NCBI GenBank assembly: GCA_030704615.1
Contig: CM060732.1
Span: forward strand, 57,395,053-57,459,052
DNA: 64,000 bases
Source of the DNA: Takakia lepidozioides
Lineage: Eukaryota > Streptophyta > Takakiopsida > Takakiales > Takakiaceae
Direction of reading: 5' to 3'
Shown here: one piece after another, positions 34,092 through 46,800 of the stretch
How the letters are laid out: every line of letters starts with the position of its first letter
How positions within the stretch are numbered: the stretch's first letter is position 1
The notes under the pieces: generated by a model
The model's database searches: none
What the model saw: only the letters and a program-made list of their open reading frames with translations
Told to the model about the DNA's origin: nothing
Position numbers and translations under genes: made by a program

Positions 34092-36092
34092 TCACTAGCC
34101 GTAAACATAACTCTTCTATTTACACGAGACCATACAAGTATAACATGAAGTAACATGAATTGATAACATGTGGTTTTATTGTTCAATTTTATTGAAGTCG
34201 GAAAAAGTTCAAAATATAAAATGAAAATTAAAATGAAAATGTAGCTTCACAAAACTGACAAAAGCCAAATGCATCATGATAATCCTTGGCTAGCTGCACC
34301 ATGTGTGATTTTTCAGAGAACTTTCTTGATAGAGTAGGACAACATTTGCCCTACATTTCCTTCCAACATGTTGATACCCGGGCCTGCAGAACTTAGAAAG
34401 AACAAAGAAATTAGCGAATGAGGCTATGGATCTACAAACTGAAGTTTGTGCAACTGAGACAAGCATGTTGTGTAACAGTTATTATTGTCCTCAGCCAGTA
34501 CTCTGAAGCCATTTGTGGGCTGAATTGCAGGTGACCCAGGATGTCTCAAGAGGAGCAGCAACCTGAATCCCAAAATGAGAGACCTGTTCAGGGAAATGTT
34601 AGGAGAGCTCCTAGAGTAGCTGTATTCCCTACAACAATCCAAAGTCCAAGTCATAGGTTTGGAACTCCCTATGGTGGTGGACCTACTGGGACAAGAAGAA
34701 GAGCACCTACCACAAGAGCACCTACGCCTCTAACCTTGTCTAGGAGGTTTTTCATATTGCCTCCTTCAACAGAGTGGAGAGCTACTGGCTCCATTCTTGG
34801 TCCTAGAGAGCCAGCTCCATGGCCAGTGGATCTACCTTCAGATCTTGTGAGCATTCCAGCTTCTTGGCGATGGGGTGGGGCAATCTTTCCTGAACAATTC
34901 GGCCCAGACATTGTAGAGCACAAGGTAGCAACATGCTTTGCAGCTGACCACGGTCGCCCCCTACCCTCCCTTGTGTCAGGGTTGTTCTACAAACGCTCCC
35001 TCAAATCCAGGGGCTCTAGCAAGTACTATACACTAGAACCCTTCTACAGGAAGCTTGGACCTACAGACGGATTCTGCAGCACATGACAATGAATCCCTCA
35101 ATGCCAAGTCCCTCAGAGACATTAAGCGATTCAGAGGAGGAAGCCCTCCCATTACCTTTGCCTCCATGTCTGCCACCAGCTCTCCCACCAGCTCCTCCGG
35201 CATCCACCTTAGAGCTCCGACGACGATTTTCAGGCTGCCCTCCTCCCCCGCCGGCCTCCTCCACGTCTACCGCCACCTACAGGTTCATTATACCCCTGTT
35301 TCCCTGGTTCAGCAGTCCACTAACATGAACTTGGAGTCCACCAACTTGGAGGTCATGTCAGATGCAATGAATCCAGGGTAAATCCAATTGCAAAAGAAAA
35401 ATATGCACATATTATGCACGGACAGCATTGAGGAGACGACAACAACAACGACCTCTACATATCTTTCTACTTCCGAGTGGTTTTTGGTCGACTGATAACT
35501 ACCCTATCACACCCAAATGTCTCATACATGCAAAGGATTAACAATAAGACTTATGCATTGGACCAACTAATTTGATTCAATTGTGACGAGCTACATACTT
35601 GGGAGATTGCCAACTAGGAATAAGGTGGGTTAGACAGCTCACCTCCAATCAACATCCAGCGTGCCTCCTTTTCGGCAGCTGCTGACATATAGTTGCGGCT
35701 AGGTTGGAGTACCATTCCCTTTGCAACTTCTAAAACTGCTGAAGGTAGCCTGCAAGTGATTCATCCATCCACACATTTGTGTCCGTGTCGGTCGGCCCTA
35801 AAAGTGGCAGTTTTAAGGTGGTGAGGGGGGGTCCTCTGTGAGCGCCAGAACATGGCGTAAATTGCATTCCGTAAATGTGATGTGCAACAGCACCACCCCA
35901 CCCCCCCCCCAAGGGAAACGACGGGTCTACAGAGGCCAGAGTTAATGGTGTTTCCACCGTGGTTTAATGGCGTTTCCCTTGTTTGTGCCCTACCGTTAAC
36001 GTACAAGAACGGGCCTCTAAAACACACGGAAACAGACACCAAAACCGGTTACGTTTCATTTACGTGAATGAATTATATCATAGTGTTTGCAT
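34092..36092. other. Flank of the integrase remnant with one unassigned frame
   Basis: A + frame at 34541-35086 (181 codons, starting MSQEEQQPESQNERPVQG) is Pro/Arg-rich, then more structured (SWRWGGAIFPEQFGPDIVE). It may be a second protein of the same transposon. The reading changes frame after 35070 into low-complexity sequence. A C run lies at about 35904-35914. Nothing else recognised. Confidence 0.3.
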
Positions 36093-36700
36093 TCACGCCG
36101 GTGTGATGAACGACAACCGCGACATGTCATCATGGACAGACGAGTAGGGGTCTCGAGCAGAGTCTCGTTGATGTATTCGATGATCTCGTAGCGGATGCCT
36201 AAGGCGTCGCCTCTGTTGATACGTTTGAGATCGTCGTAGTTGTCCGACGCCGCCGTCCGACGCAGCCGATGGGTCGTCGTCCCGGGCAATGTAACGCGCC
36301 ATGAATGCCATAACGTAGTAGGCGCATTCCCAATCGGCCTTTTGCCGGGCACCGTGTTTATTTTTGACAGGGAGAGACGTCACGGCGTTGGATTCGGGGT
36401 CGACCATATGTTGGTAGATCAATTTGTGCAGTTTGACCGTGTCGTCGTCGGCAGGTTTATGTTCGAGCGAATTGAAGTGCAGGAATCGCCTCCCTATTTC
36501 CCATACGATCAAACTCCAATGATCCCTGCCAACAAAATTAGAGTTGGTTGTCAGAGTCGAGTGCCATGCCGCAAATCTCAGCATGTACGTCCAAGGGGTT
36601 GGCATGTACGTAACAATTACCTGGAAAACACGGGGAACAGAACGGCCTGCAAGCCGCTCAATTCGAACGAGGGCGCCGCGTGTGCGATGTCTTCGGGTTT
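36093..36700 (-). pseudogene. Ulp1 (C48) cysteine-protease domain, transposon type, frameshifted
   Basis: An exon ending at 36621 (PSFELSGLQAVLFPVFS) joins in phase to an exon starting at 36525: RDHWSLIVWEIGRRFLHFNS..KLHKLIYQ..ADWECAYYVMAFMARYI. This is the SUMO-protease-like fold, common as a cargo domain of plant Mutator-like and other elements. Catalytic His (HW) and Cys (WEC) are present; the usual Asp in the hydrophobic-D-SL strand is Asn (HFNSL), and the Gly after the Cys is Ala. Near 36250, at a short repeated sequence, the frame breaks: the natural continuation NYDDLKRINRGDALGIRYEI lies in a different frame. A pseudogene or decaying element gene. Confidence 0.6.
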
Positions 36701-37292
36701 CCTGATGAAACTTGGTCTGGGACTTCAAGAAATTTCCATGTTTGTTAGCATAAAACAACACACACACAAGATCCCTCAATCCTAATGAAACAAGAAGAAT
36801 ATGCACGTTTCTTTTGGAGTCGGTTCTGCCCATTCTTTCCTATTACAAGCAAACATTTGCATAACTGCTTGCTGGATGATAAGAGGATTGCGGATGCACA
36901 TAAATGTTTGAAGTGTTGTTTATGCATTTTGGCGCATTACTATTATGTTTTCTTTTTGGAAAGCCAAACACTCTGGCAGAGCAAACGCTCACAAATCAGG
37001 TCCCTTCAATCATAGAGGAGAAAATAATCTCTTTCATAGTAACCATTATACTCCTATCAAATGTCTACTATAAACCGTTGCATTATATCTATAATCCATG
37101 GTGTATATTATTTGGTAGTTGCCACCCTAGGCTATATGACGATCATGATAAACCTTGACAACAATACTTATGCCAAAGAAAGATCTAATTTCAAATATTT
37201 CTCATCTACACATGAAGATTTCATCTTACGTCCGCTTAGAATCTACAAGTTTTCCAATGTGTGGCTTTATCTGCTTGCCAATCAATTACTAA

Positions 37293-38018
37293 CTATTGCA
37301 AAGGCGATCTTTTTGGATGACTTTGCTTCCGCTTGCGTATTTTTGTCAATGGATCTGCATTCAAAACCCCTGTCGAGCTTCCAGCCAGCTTCGAGCTTCC
37401 ATTTCCACATTCATATACTTGCAGAGTCTCGATTGATTCATGAAGTCTGGTTGCAGATATATGTGCTACAACGCTGACCATTGCTTCCTTGTTTGAGTCA
37501 ACAAAGCATGATGAAGTTATAGTTATGTCACGAACTCGTTCATTGGGCTCAAAGTCTGTTGACAATGTAAGAGTCTGCAATGGGCTAATATTCTGCAAGC
37601 GTCGAATTTCTGAAATCTTACACTCCATGGAGCAGAATCGGAAGGTGTCAGATTTTTCACGATCACAACACTTTTTTGGGGCCCTTTTGTAAATAAAGAC
37701 AGCAACTTTACCGTTGAATTTGCAACACTTAATCCAAGATATATCCAGCAGGTTTTCAATATCAACAATATTGACAGCGAGAACTCTGGATACTTTTCGA
37801 ATCTGCAAGGTCTTGTGGTGCATATGATGTTTTAGATCCTCGCAACAGATGGCAGGGCCCATACAGACTGTACAAAAATATTTCCGAATTCTGCACCCAT
37901 GATCTTCATGTTCACAATCCTCAAAATATTTGTTTCGCATAAAAGAGTCCACCCATGCAGGTATTAAGGTGACATCCATGGAGTCATAGATCCCTCCTGT
38001 CCAACCAAGTTTGTTCAT
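37293..38018 (-). CDS. PLATZ family zinc-dependent DNA-binding protein
   Basis: Single open frame of 241 residues. The zinc-binding segment shows CEHEDHGCRIRKYFCTVC, then CCEDLKHHMHH, followed by the family hallmark LQIRKVSRVLAVNIVDIENL, ISWIKCCKFNGKVAVFI and FRFCSMECKIS. PLATZ proteins bind A/T-rich DNA and repress transcription, with known roles in RNA polymerase III control and growth. Most lineage-typical basic residues are kept, and the C-terminal end has a nuclear-localisation-like stretch (KIRKRKQSHPKR). ATG at 38018 follows a plausible acceptor (GTTAG), so an upstream 5' exon is possible. Intact, AT-rich codon use unlike the 12-37 kb block. Probably a host gene. Confidence 0.85.
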   Translation of the reverse strand: MNKLGWTGGIYDSMDVTLIPAWVDSFMRNKYFEDCEHEDHGCRIRKYFCTVCMGPAICCEDLKHHMHHKTLQIRKVSRVLAVNIVDIENLLDISWIKCCKFNGKVAVFIYKRAPKKCCDREKSDTFRFCSMECKISEIRRLQNISPLQTLTLSTDFEPNERVRDITITSSCFVDSNKEAMVSVVAHISATRLHESIETLQVYECGNGSSKLAGSSTGVLNADPLTKIRKRKQSHPKRSPLQ

Positions 38019-39728
38019 CGTCCGCCTAACAAAGCCGATAAAAAAGAATATTTGTCAAAAATCTTAAACGACAATCTTTATAGCTAGCGGACACCAACTA
38101 AGACTCGTGCCTATCATGCAATAAACACAAGCAAGATGGATCCTAAAAACTCGTTCAATCCATGAAGGTGAAGAACCTTGATCCCAACTACAAACAAGCT
38201 GCTAGATGCATCCATAATAAACCTGAAATTTTATTCATTTATTTTCCATAAATTATTCAATAAGAAAGATGTTATCTGAGGGAGGTATCACCTTGAGTGG
38301 TTTTCAGCAAAGGAGTGGAGGTAACGCCTGGGGAAGGCACAACAGAGGCTTAGCGATTTTTGACACTGATGCATAGTCTCATTTATTCTAAAGAGGAGCC
38401 AATAAATAACCTCTTATATTATGTAAAATAGATAAAGTAGTCAATTCAAGGTTCAAGCTTTTAACTTTTCTCTATTTCCAATTATTATTAGTGCATCAAT
38501 CGTTCAATGGCAAACTCTCTTTTTCTTTTTCTTTTTCCTTATCTTTAAAAAGTATGGGAGGAAATCTTTTCTCTTTTTCTGGGGAAAGGGAGACAAAGGT
38601 CACCAAGAATACGAGAAAGAACCAACTTGGGAACAGAAGCCTTTCGTACTCGGGAACAGAAGCCGTATTTGCCTTTCCTGAAACTGCGACCATGCCGCCG
38701 GTTCTCCTCTGCGTCGTCACTGTGAGCAGGGGAGCGCCTAGTACTAATCGAGCTCCCAGCATCCAGGACTGGAGTTGTTCCATTCAACTCGCGAATCTGT
38801 ATGTCTCTTGCAGAAATGTCGCCTTTCCCCTGAGGAGTCGGAGGAAGCAAGCAATTGTGCTCTTCCGCCGGTCCTCGCATGTGCATGAAATTGTACAAAC
38901 CACACTCCCAAGCCTTTGACTAGAAGAATACCCCTCGTAGGCATGGCACTGTGCAGAATACCTAGTTTTTTAGAGATGCCATGGAATATGACCACGAAGA
39001 GATTCCCACACTGGACATGAGGAGCCTTCATTAACATTCAAGAGCAGGACCGTAGCCTAGTAGTTGAAGTTCTTTCCCCAAGTGTGATAAAACTTTGCTG
39101 CCTATAGCCGGCCAACCGAGGTGAAGCAGCATTGCAAAAGACAGTGTTCAATTGTTTTCGTAACATGTAAATTGCAAGTCGACCAGAGGAAGGAGGCATC
39201 TGTGAGAAGAGCTCCTACTGGCACTATTTTGTTTTGCCAATCTTAGGAAGACCGAGATTTTGGCCGCTGCAGAAAACTCTGATAGAGTAGAGAGGGGTGT
39301 GTATAGTGGCACTGCATGGCCGCAGCCGAGAGCAGCCATTGTCGACTTGAAAACAACAACCATGAATGGAGTCATTGTGCTGGAACACAGCATAGAATGC
39401 AAATGTGACAGCATTGCGAGTGCAGCCCAGCCAGACAGGGAATTTCCCTACTGGAGGTTGTGATAGAGATCACTCCATAAGGGAGGAAAATTCCCAGAAA
39501 CCATATCCCAACCACCAGGCTTCTGCTTCTGTCATCACGGCAGCCTCTGCAGCTCAAGGATTTTCAGTCCGCACAGTCGCTCGTGGTTGGGAAGCCTCTT
39601 ATATCATTAAAGAAAAAATCAACTCGAATTTTAATCCTAAGTTCAGCATACTTCTGCAGTTCTTATATTAGCATGAAACATGTCTTGTACTCTCTATATA
39701 ATGAAACTCTGTGAGTCCCCTCAGAAGA
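38019..39728. other. Intergenic, nothing recognised
   Basis: Several medium-length frames on both strands have no protein-like pattern. No RNA gene before 39729. Confidence 0.4.
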
Positions 39729-39800
39729 GGGCACTTGGTCTAGTGGTATGATTCTCGCTTTGGGTGCGAGAGGTCGCGAGTTCGATTCTCGCAGTGCCCC
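39729..39800 (+). tRNA. tRNA-Pro (UGG)
   Basis: 72 nt, GGGCACT..AGTGCCC acceptor stem with discriminator C. The anticodon arm is CTCGC-TTTGGGT-GCGAG, giving anticodon TGG at 39761-39763. The T arm is GCGAG-TTCGATT-CTCGC. The A-box region GGTCTAGTGGTATGATTC and B-box GAGTTCGATTCTCG are canonical, and no intron is present. A T run follows at about 39825. CCA is not encoded, as expected for a nuclear gene. Confidence 0.97.
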
Positions 39801-40758
39801 CTTACCTGTGACTTAGTTCGCATTTTTTGATGGGCAGTTTTTTGATGGATTAGCGTTTTTACCTAAAGCTATGGAAGATGATGTTCTGGATTCGTATACA
39901 CTACTCTCTCGAACTTGGCTCCTGAAACGAAGAGGGCCCGCGATGCAGGGAATAAGACCGATTTCTGGAACAAATCAACTGCATGTGGGTCCCATATCAG
40001 CGACGATTGATGTGGCAGAAAAAATCTTCATGTCCCTGGAGATCCCAACTCACTGAGTTAGAGGGAAATAAATACCACATGGACAAGAGGATGCACTCAG
40101 ATTGCATTTCATTAGATGTGCTGAGCAATGGAGTAAACCCCAGCTGCACCAATCTTGTTACATGAGGAGCTCACACTATGGGTCGCACTCCGAGAATCTT
40201 GTTCACATTTTCGATCAGGGAAGATCCAGAGGACCATAGCAATCAACGCTTGTTAAACATTGCCCCTTAGCACTACAGTGAACAGAATTTGAGGCTGCTT
40301 AGCAAAATACTGGACCCAGTGAGCATTGCATGGCACAAACAGTATGTTCATGTTCAAATATAAAAACTACTCAGTCATGTCTCTTAAGATGTCCGAAAAG
40401 TGCAGACCATCCCCATATCTGTGAGTGTGTGACAATTGGCAAATGCAGCATTCTCCTTGATGAGGCAACTACTTGCTTTCGGCAAGAATATGTATTGCAC
40501 GTACAGAATCAAAACATGTTTCAAGTTTCAACTCCACACCAGCGAGGCTAAGTGCTCCTACAGAGTTTGATCCCTTCAAATAACATTTTTTTCTCTGGCA
40601 TGAGACGGGAATGCATGATCAAGCGACATCTGACTGTAAGTGCGCAGGTCGTATACTGGCCGGCAGATCTGTACGCTAGAAGGTTTTCCCAAGCAAAAAG
40701 TGGTCACATGATTTGGTGATGCAGCTGCTATTAACATGGAACAGTGGAGAAGTTCACT
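39801..40758. other. Intergenic, nothing recognised
   Basis: No coding or RNA gene supported. The last part is probably the 3' UTR of the RCI2 gene that follows on the minus strand. Confidence 0.35.
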
Positions 40759-41287
40759 TTATGCAACCAGAACATAGATGGCATATATGATGCCTGGCAG
40801 ATAGCCCAATATCGTCAAGATTAGACACAGCCAGAATTCGATCTGCCAATCACCACAAGCCATAGAGACGTATTAGACATCCCTAACCTGAATCAACAGC
40901 AACAAGGAAGGAAGACAACACTCGTGCTTAGCAAACACATTTAACGGGAAAACAACATAACACACTCATCGGAAAGACCAGAGTACCTAAGGATTGCCAA
41001 CATGGTGAAAGAGAATCTCATGCATGCAAATCACCTGCTTCAAAGTGTCCCAATGTCTATGGCACGTCGATCTATCAGCCTCCCTTTGCGATCTCTCACA
41101 GATCTGACACACAGTGCTTCTGAATCTAAAAACCCTGAGAATCGAGAACCAAGCAGACAGGGAAGCTTAACAGACGTGGACAACCCACCCTGCATCCATA
41201 CTTCAGGAACACGCCGAGCGGCGGCAGTATGATTGCGAGCAGAATTTCGCAAAATGTCGCACCTCCGTCAGCACCAGGCTGCCCCAT
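40759..41287 (-). CDS. RCI2: RCI2/PMP3 membrane proteolipid, copy A, 2 exons
   Basis: Exons 41287-41189 and 40842-40759 join in phase 0 to 60 residues. The sequence is the PMP3/RCI2 signature: CEILLAIILPPLGVFLKYGC in exon 1, then IEFWLCLILTILGYLPGIIY in exon 2, two transmembrane helices with the PPLGVFL turn and the LGYLPGIIYAIY second helix. These tiny plasma-membrane proteins are induced by cold, salt and ABA and affect membrane potential and ion leak. The short N-terminal MGQPGADGG extension precedes the first helix. Intact; tandem with copy B. Confidence 0.95.
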
Positions 41288-42118
41288 GTTTCCAAACTCT
41301 TTACTACCGCTTTCAAGGAGGTCGGAGCAAATCTGTCCAAAGCAAAGTGAGAAGCTTCGCAGGAAATCCTGTACTACTCTTGGGTATCTCCACACCACTA
41401 AGCGAAAGATGAGCCACAGAAACAGCGAAGAGTCGGTGCAAACAGAACCATCACTGGACTCTCTACAAAAATATCCACCCAATTTCACTTTTACTACGGT
41501 CAAAACCTCCCTTCTCAGGACTGCTTTGCACTAGAACCTAGCTTACACACAGTTATTGAGGCCGGGATTCTCATGGATAGATGCTAAATGCTAACCTTCC
41601 CCACTTCTGTTTCCTCCGGACTGTCAAATAAAACATCTTTGTATGGATGCATGCTTGTAGCTGTGCGTATAGTAAGTTTCGATGTATCACATTCATGCAT
41701 CTTCATATTTTAGTTCACACTAATAGTGGTCATGTTCACTTCTTCAACCTGGCGTGATTCATGGTGGAAGGGGTACCATCAGAGAACTGGGGACAGCCTG
41801 GCCAATGTGTGCTTTTTACTGAGGATTTTGGTGTGATCAATTGTACAAAAGAGCTCTCAAGTTCTTCAGATCCATTCTTGAAAACGAACTCAAAGATTCT
41901 AAAACAATCTCGAATCTATAGGCTCTCACAACTAGTCTCCTAAAATCCACGATGTGGCCGAGCACGATATCCATCTCCACAAAACCAACGTCCGGAGTAA
42001 TGTTGGTTGCGCTGGCAGTGGAGGGATACCGTATTGTAGAATGAGTGTTGTTGTGGGATCATTTCTGGAGTGCAGTCGTCCGGCAGTGATATTTACAAAT
42101 TACGCCCGCAGTTCCACT
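41288..42118. other. Spacer between the two RCI2 genes
   Basis: About 830 bp that should hold the promoter of copy A and the 3' end of copy B. No clear TATA box or other gene seen. Confidence 0.4.
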
Positions 42119-42921
42119 CTATGCCACAATGACAAAGATGGCGTAGATTATCCCGGGTATGTATCCCAAGATCGTCAGAACGAGGCAAATCCAGAATTCA
42201 ACCTGCAATTCCAGAGAAAGAAATTCGTTAGTTAGACTACCTTCGCATACATTTCCATCTCCGCTTTCCATGTACTCAAAAGAAAACGATGAGTGAGAAG
42301 GCGAAGGTATGAAGGTGAGGATAGTGAGAAGCGACTGACAAAAACTATTCCTTTGGTAGAGTACATGAAAAGCTCACGACGCGCCGATACAAAGCATTTG
42401 CACACATTCTCACAGGAAAGTCTTGCATACAGGAACGAGATTAGGTGAAGGGTGCTCAGGCACAAGGCTGACGACAAAGCCCCTGGTAAAGCAACAAACT
42501 AGCCCAGTTATAGCTTCTACGTTATCTGGGAGTAGTTCATTAGGATGTCGTGTGTCGCCCAACATTGCAAGGCTAGAGGTGCCTGCAAATGGCAGGCTAC
42601 AATTGTAGGACAGGTTGGCTACAATCTGCGAGAAACTTCAGTAATAAACATGGACAATACCTGCCGAAACAGGTCTACAAATGAAGTCTTCCATGTCAGG
42701 CACACCAGCAAATGCTAGACTCTTAACACCACCGCAGAAAAATGCTTCCAACTAATGAAGGGCAGCTGAGATTCGCAACCCAACAAGGCTGTGAAAGAGA
42801 AAGAAAGACAGAGGTTACAGCTCACCTGGCAGCCATATCTGAGAAAGACCCCCAAAGGAGGCAGAATGATTGCCAACAGCACATCCACAAAAGTGTAAGT
42901 TCCTGCTGATCCGACCGCCAT
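42119..42921 (-). CDS. RCI2: RCI2/PMP3 membrane proteolipid, copy B, 2 exons
   Basis: Exons 42921-42826 and 42202-42119 join in phase 0 to 59 residues, with the intron at the same place as in copy A but about twice as long (623 versus 346 bp). It reads VDVLLAIILPPLGVFLRYGC then VEFWICLVLTILGYIPGIIY. The N-terminus (MAVGSAGTYT) differs from copy A. Same strand and same gene structure show a tandem duplication; divergence of introns and N-termini suggests it is not recent. Confidence 0.95.
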
Positions 42922-43838
42922 CGCTCTCCTCCCCAACTCAAAAATCACAAAACCTCAAAACCTCAATTCGAACACACTCTGTCAGAGTGCTTATCTGTAC
43001 CATTCGAATACTGCCACCTGTAATGCACACGTGTCGATGTAACACCACGCATGACAGCCAGTGTGTGCCACGACCATTAGCTGAGTAATTTCAGTAGTAA
43101 TTTGCCATTTTACCATCCCACTTACATACTACCTTCGAAAGTAAACAAGAGATGTTGGGTGCCCCAATTTTTATGAGAGTCATAACCAACCTTCATCGTT
43201 CAGATCTGTGACCACCACCACACACCACTATTGAGTTATTATTTTGTGCTTTATGTGCTTGTTTGCACAACTCAAGGATGCGAGGATTGTCCATCTGCAA
43301 CAATGAAGAAAAATGGGATTGGTGTGAGGGACAGTTGCATATTGAGAAGAAAACTTGATCATAAAAGTTCCACCTAAATGTGGCAATATATTCCCATCTT
43401 GTGGCCCCCTGAAGTCTTTGAAGATGTGTACTCAATTACAATCTGGCTTGCTCAGATGGCTGGTGAGCCCACAATACTTCAATTTCCAAACACCCACTTG
43501 GCCGGAAAAGCTTGGACTACCATAAATACTGCAGGCCAATTGGACATAAACTGGATGTCAAAGCATATGTACACTATACCCAAGCTGTCTACAAAAGCAC
43601 ACCCTTCTGCAACAGCTACAACTCGAGAAGAGGAATCGCTGGTCGAAGCCGGTCTATTGAGACTTCCGAGATGATCCAGGGCTCCATGTCAAGGGTGGCT
43701 CCAAGTTGTTTGCAGATGAGTTGACGGATCTCCCTTTACAACGCTTGAGAGAAACTTAGGCACCCAGTTTGGGGATGCTGTGTGCAACCTCTTTATGAAA
43801 AACAAGGCCAGCCACAGCTCGCAGATATGAACCAAAGA
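42922..43838. other. Intergenic; one orphan exon-like stretch
   Basis: On the minus strand, after a good acceptor (TTCATTGTTGCAG, about 43298), a short frame reads MDNPRILELCKQAHKAQNNN and ends at 43193. It could be a last exon of an unseen gene. I do not connect it to a neighbour. Confidence 0.25.
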
Positions 43839-46800
43839 CTAGGAGCTGAGGGACAAAGCCAGGATGTCACTCATATTGAAGCGTTGGGTTTTTGAAGAGC
43901 CCACCGGATGGAACACCACCTCAGTGTCTGGCCTTACTTGAGATTGCGTGGGAGGTTTAGAGTTTTGCTTCTTATTGGACAAGTTGGCATTTCCCTCCCG
44001 GTAGTCACGAATAGTCATCGCAATTCGAACCTTTGGAGAACGACCAATAGCAAAACCTGTAAAAAACAACAACATTTTGAAAACCGAGAATGGAAGCTAT
44101 CACCAACCAGAGGTCCCTCCCGCTTTAGAAACAGTTAGATGAAAAGCAAATCATTTGTGTACTAAGCTTTTGCATGGAGAATAACTTTGCTAAATCGAAA
44201 CAGACACCCAACAAAAGTGGAGAAGCAGCTGCTCATGGCCACTCTAATGTGCTGAGAAGCCAATAAAAGCCATAGAAAGACCAGAATGTTGAAGTCAAAT
44301 GGTTGGTGTCATGACAACGAGCATGCTGCCAGTGAAACTACTAGAAAAGAAGCACAAAAACTGATAGTAGGAGAAACTCATCCACACACCAAATATGTTG
44401 CCCAGCCAGCCTCGTCCATGACTCATGGCCAAGTGGCTCACAGCTGACCGCTTTGCAAACTTCAAATTTTCCATATCTTCGGGTTGCCCCTGAAATTTTT
44501 GAAAGTCTCCTACCACAATTTTCCCTCCTTCGAGCACCAGCCTGGAGTAAAGAGCAAAGAAGTCAGGAGTTGCGATTAAAATAAAGAACAAGTGGAAATT
44601 TGTGTGCAATGCTGACGTGCACAAAGAGAAATATTTCTTGGTATGTTAAAAATCTCACTTAGCAGCGCCTTTCCACCACAAGCCCCACAAGGAAAATGAG
44701 CATCACATGCTGATTTGAGGAATAGTGCAACTAATTGCCCATTATGGGGATAAAGAAAAGGGGTTCCAAGAGATGTACTCATTGACTACTCCCTGTGAAC
44801 TTTGACTGCAGCATAAGCTTGCAGGCAAAGTCCCGGCCATAGACCCTCCAAGAGTGACTAGTGCAATTTAGAGCCAGACAATTAAAATTATCCTAAAATT
44901 GTAAAAGCACCTGCACACAAAGGGTAACAATCCTCTTACAAAGTTTTATTTGAGGCCGCCAATTCATGAGAGGGAGACACACCTATCCCACGTGGGAGCA
45001 GTACTCAGAACAAAGTGGAGTTGCTTCCTTTCAGTATCAGAGAGGACACAGTCTGATTTTAGGCCGCCAAGGATATTTTTCATCCTCCCTGACAGACCAT
45101 TACCCACACTCTGGTCCAAGAAGTGCTCCCATTGATCAGCTAACAGCACTTCTGGCTGCATCATGATGGCCTGCTCAGGCCTGTTTCAAGCGCCAACTCA
45201 AGTTTGAATGCATTTCTCCATTCTTCCCTTTCTTTACAGTGTTACCATATTATTCCTTGGTATGGTCAGCAGGAGCCTCGTAAAAAAAGAAATGCCAGAT
45301 GATGGTCTTCAAGCAGAATATGCTCCTTTGAAGGCTCAGCATTACGCAAAACTGTCACGGATTAGGTTAGTAGGCCTAGGTTAGTGGCTAAGCAAGACTG
45401 GAAATAGGAAGTCATATCGGAAGCTGAAGAGACTTATGACTAAGCAGGAGAAAGGGAACAGTCAGAATGGCAAAGTCCAAGGGTTAAGCCTTAGGGTAGC
45501 AAGTAAGGGAATACCAAAGGGTATTCTCATAGCAAGGTGGGGAATCCTCAGGAAGTATTTAGGAGGACCTGGTGTGAGACTCAAGGGGGAGACACAGGCC
45601 TGTCCTTGAAGAGCAAGGCTGAAAACAGAGTAGACAAATGGACTTAGTGACTACTAGCAAGTGGCAAGTAGAGGACTCTAGGTTGGGTGGTTAACTTGCT
45701 CATACAACGTGAATGTGGAGACTGTTTACTAAAATAAGACAGGACTGTGACAGAAACACTCTAATCCACAATGAAATATGTTAAGGTCATCAAAGAGACT
45801 GTAGGTTCAATGAAATACTGAATTGTGAAACCTATGATAAACTGATCCTCATTTCTGCAACAAAAGACCACACTACCTGCACCCAGGATTGACGAGAAAC
45901 ACTTTTGACTGCACATAGCTGTGAGGCACAGTGACCCCCCTTCTCTCAAGATATGCGATCAATAAAGTGGCACGGTACTTCGTCTCCTCCACCTGCCAAG
46001 GCCCAGTTCAATACGTCACCGGGTTTAACTCAATTGTGCTGGCAGAGATCTGTCTCTCTCTGGTTTTCTTCTTCTACTTGTGTCAGGGCCTCTGTGACGC
46101 CTTCTGTTTCGTGCAATCTAGGTGTCTTTGACCTTTATTTCACCTCTGTAATCCCTAAATATCTGTGTATCTCTAACATATCATGAACCTCCATTTCACT
46201 GATGTTGAACCTGTCTCTGCCCAGTAACTTGAAAAACTTTTGTAGGACTAGTAGGCTAGGTTTCCATCTGTATGATAAAGTCCTACTTTTGACACTTAGC
46301 TCAGACCAAAAGTACCCCATGGATTCAGATTCTAAGTTCATACTTAGAATGAAACCTACCTCAATGAAGAGAGTTTTGTTGAATGTTTGAAGAAAGAACT
46401 TACAACATTTGGGTGCTTTTGAATGGTACCATTTCGACGAATTTGTGACCAGGTACCATCAGGATCAAGCTGAATAAGCCCTGACCAATTTTTCACCTCT
46501 ATAACAAACAACTCCCTGCTACACATGAAAAGGCTTCATCAATACATTGACCCCTTGCTTCTCAGAGAGTGTTGCTTGCTGTCCAGTCATAGCCAAATGT
46601 GTCAAAATCTATAACCAGACAGAGGCATAGTGGGGCAATGCTAGAGATAACCTCAACATCTCTAGTATTGTCAATATCAGTTTATCACCACAGACTGCCT
46701 CATCAGCTGTGCAAGTCCCATGAATCCTGCTGGTTGAAACCCTCCAACTGGGTCTGGGACCGTTAGTATCCTGCAGGGACTCTGTTGTCAAAGATACAGC

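Noticed and set aside
12130-36700. Endogenised giant virus, given Fanzor and methyltransferase genes
   Set aside because: No capsid, viral polymerase or packaging ATPase was seen, and the genes are full of spliceosomal introns, including 15 in the BRCA2-like gene.
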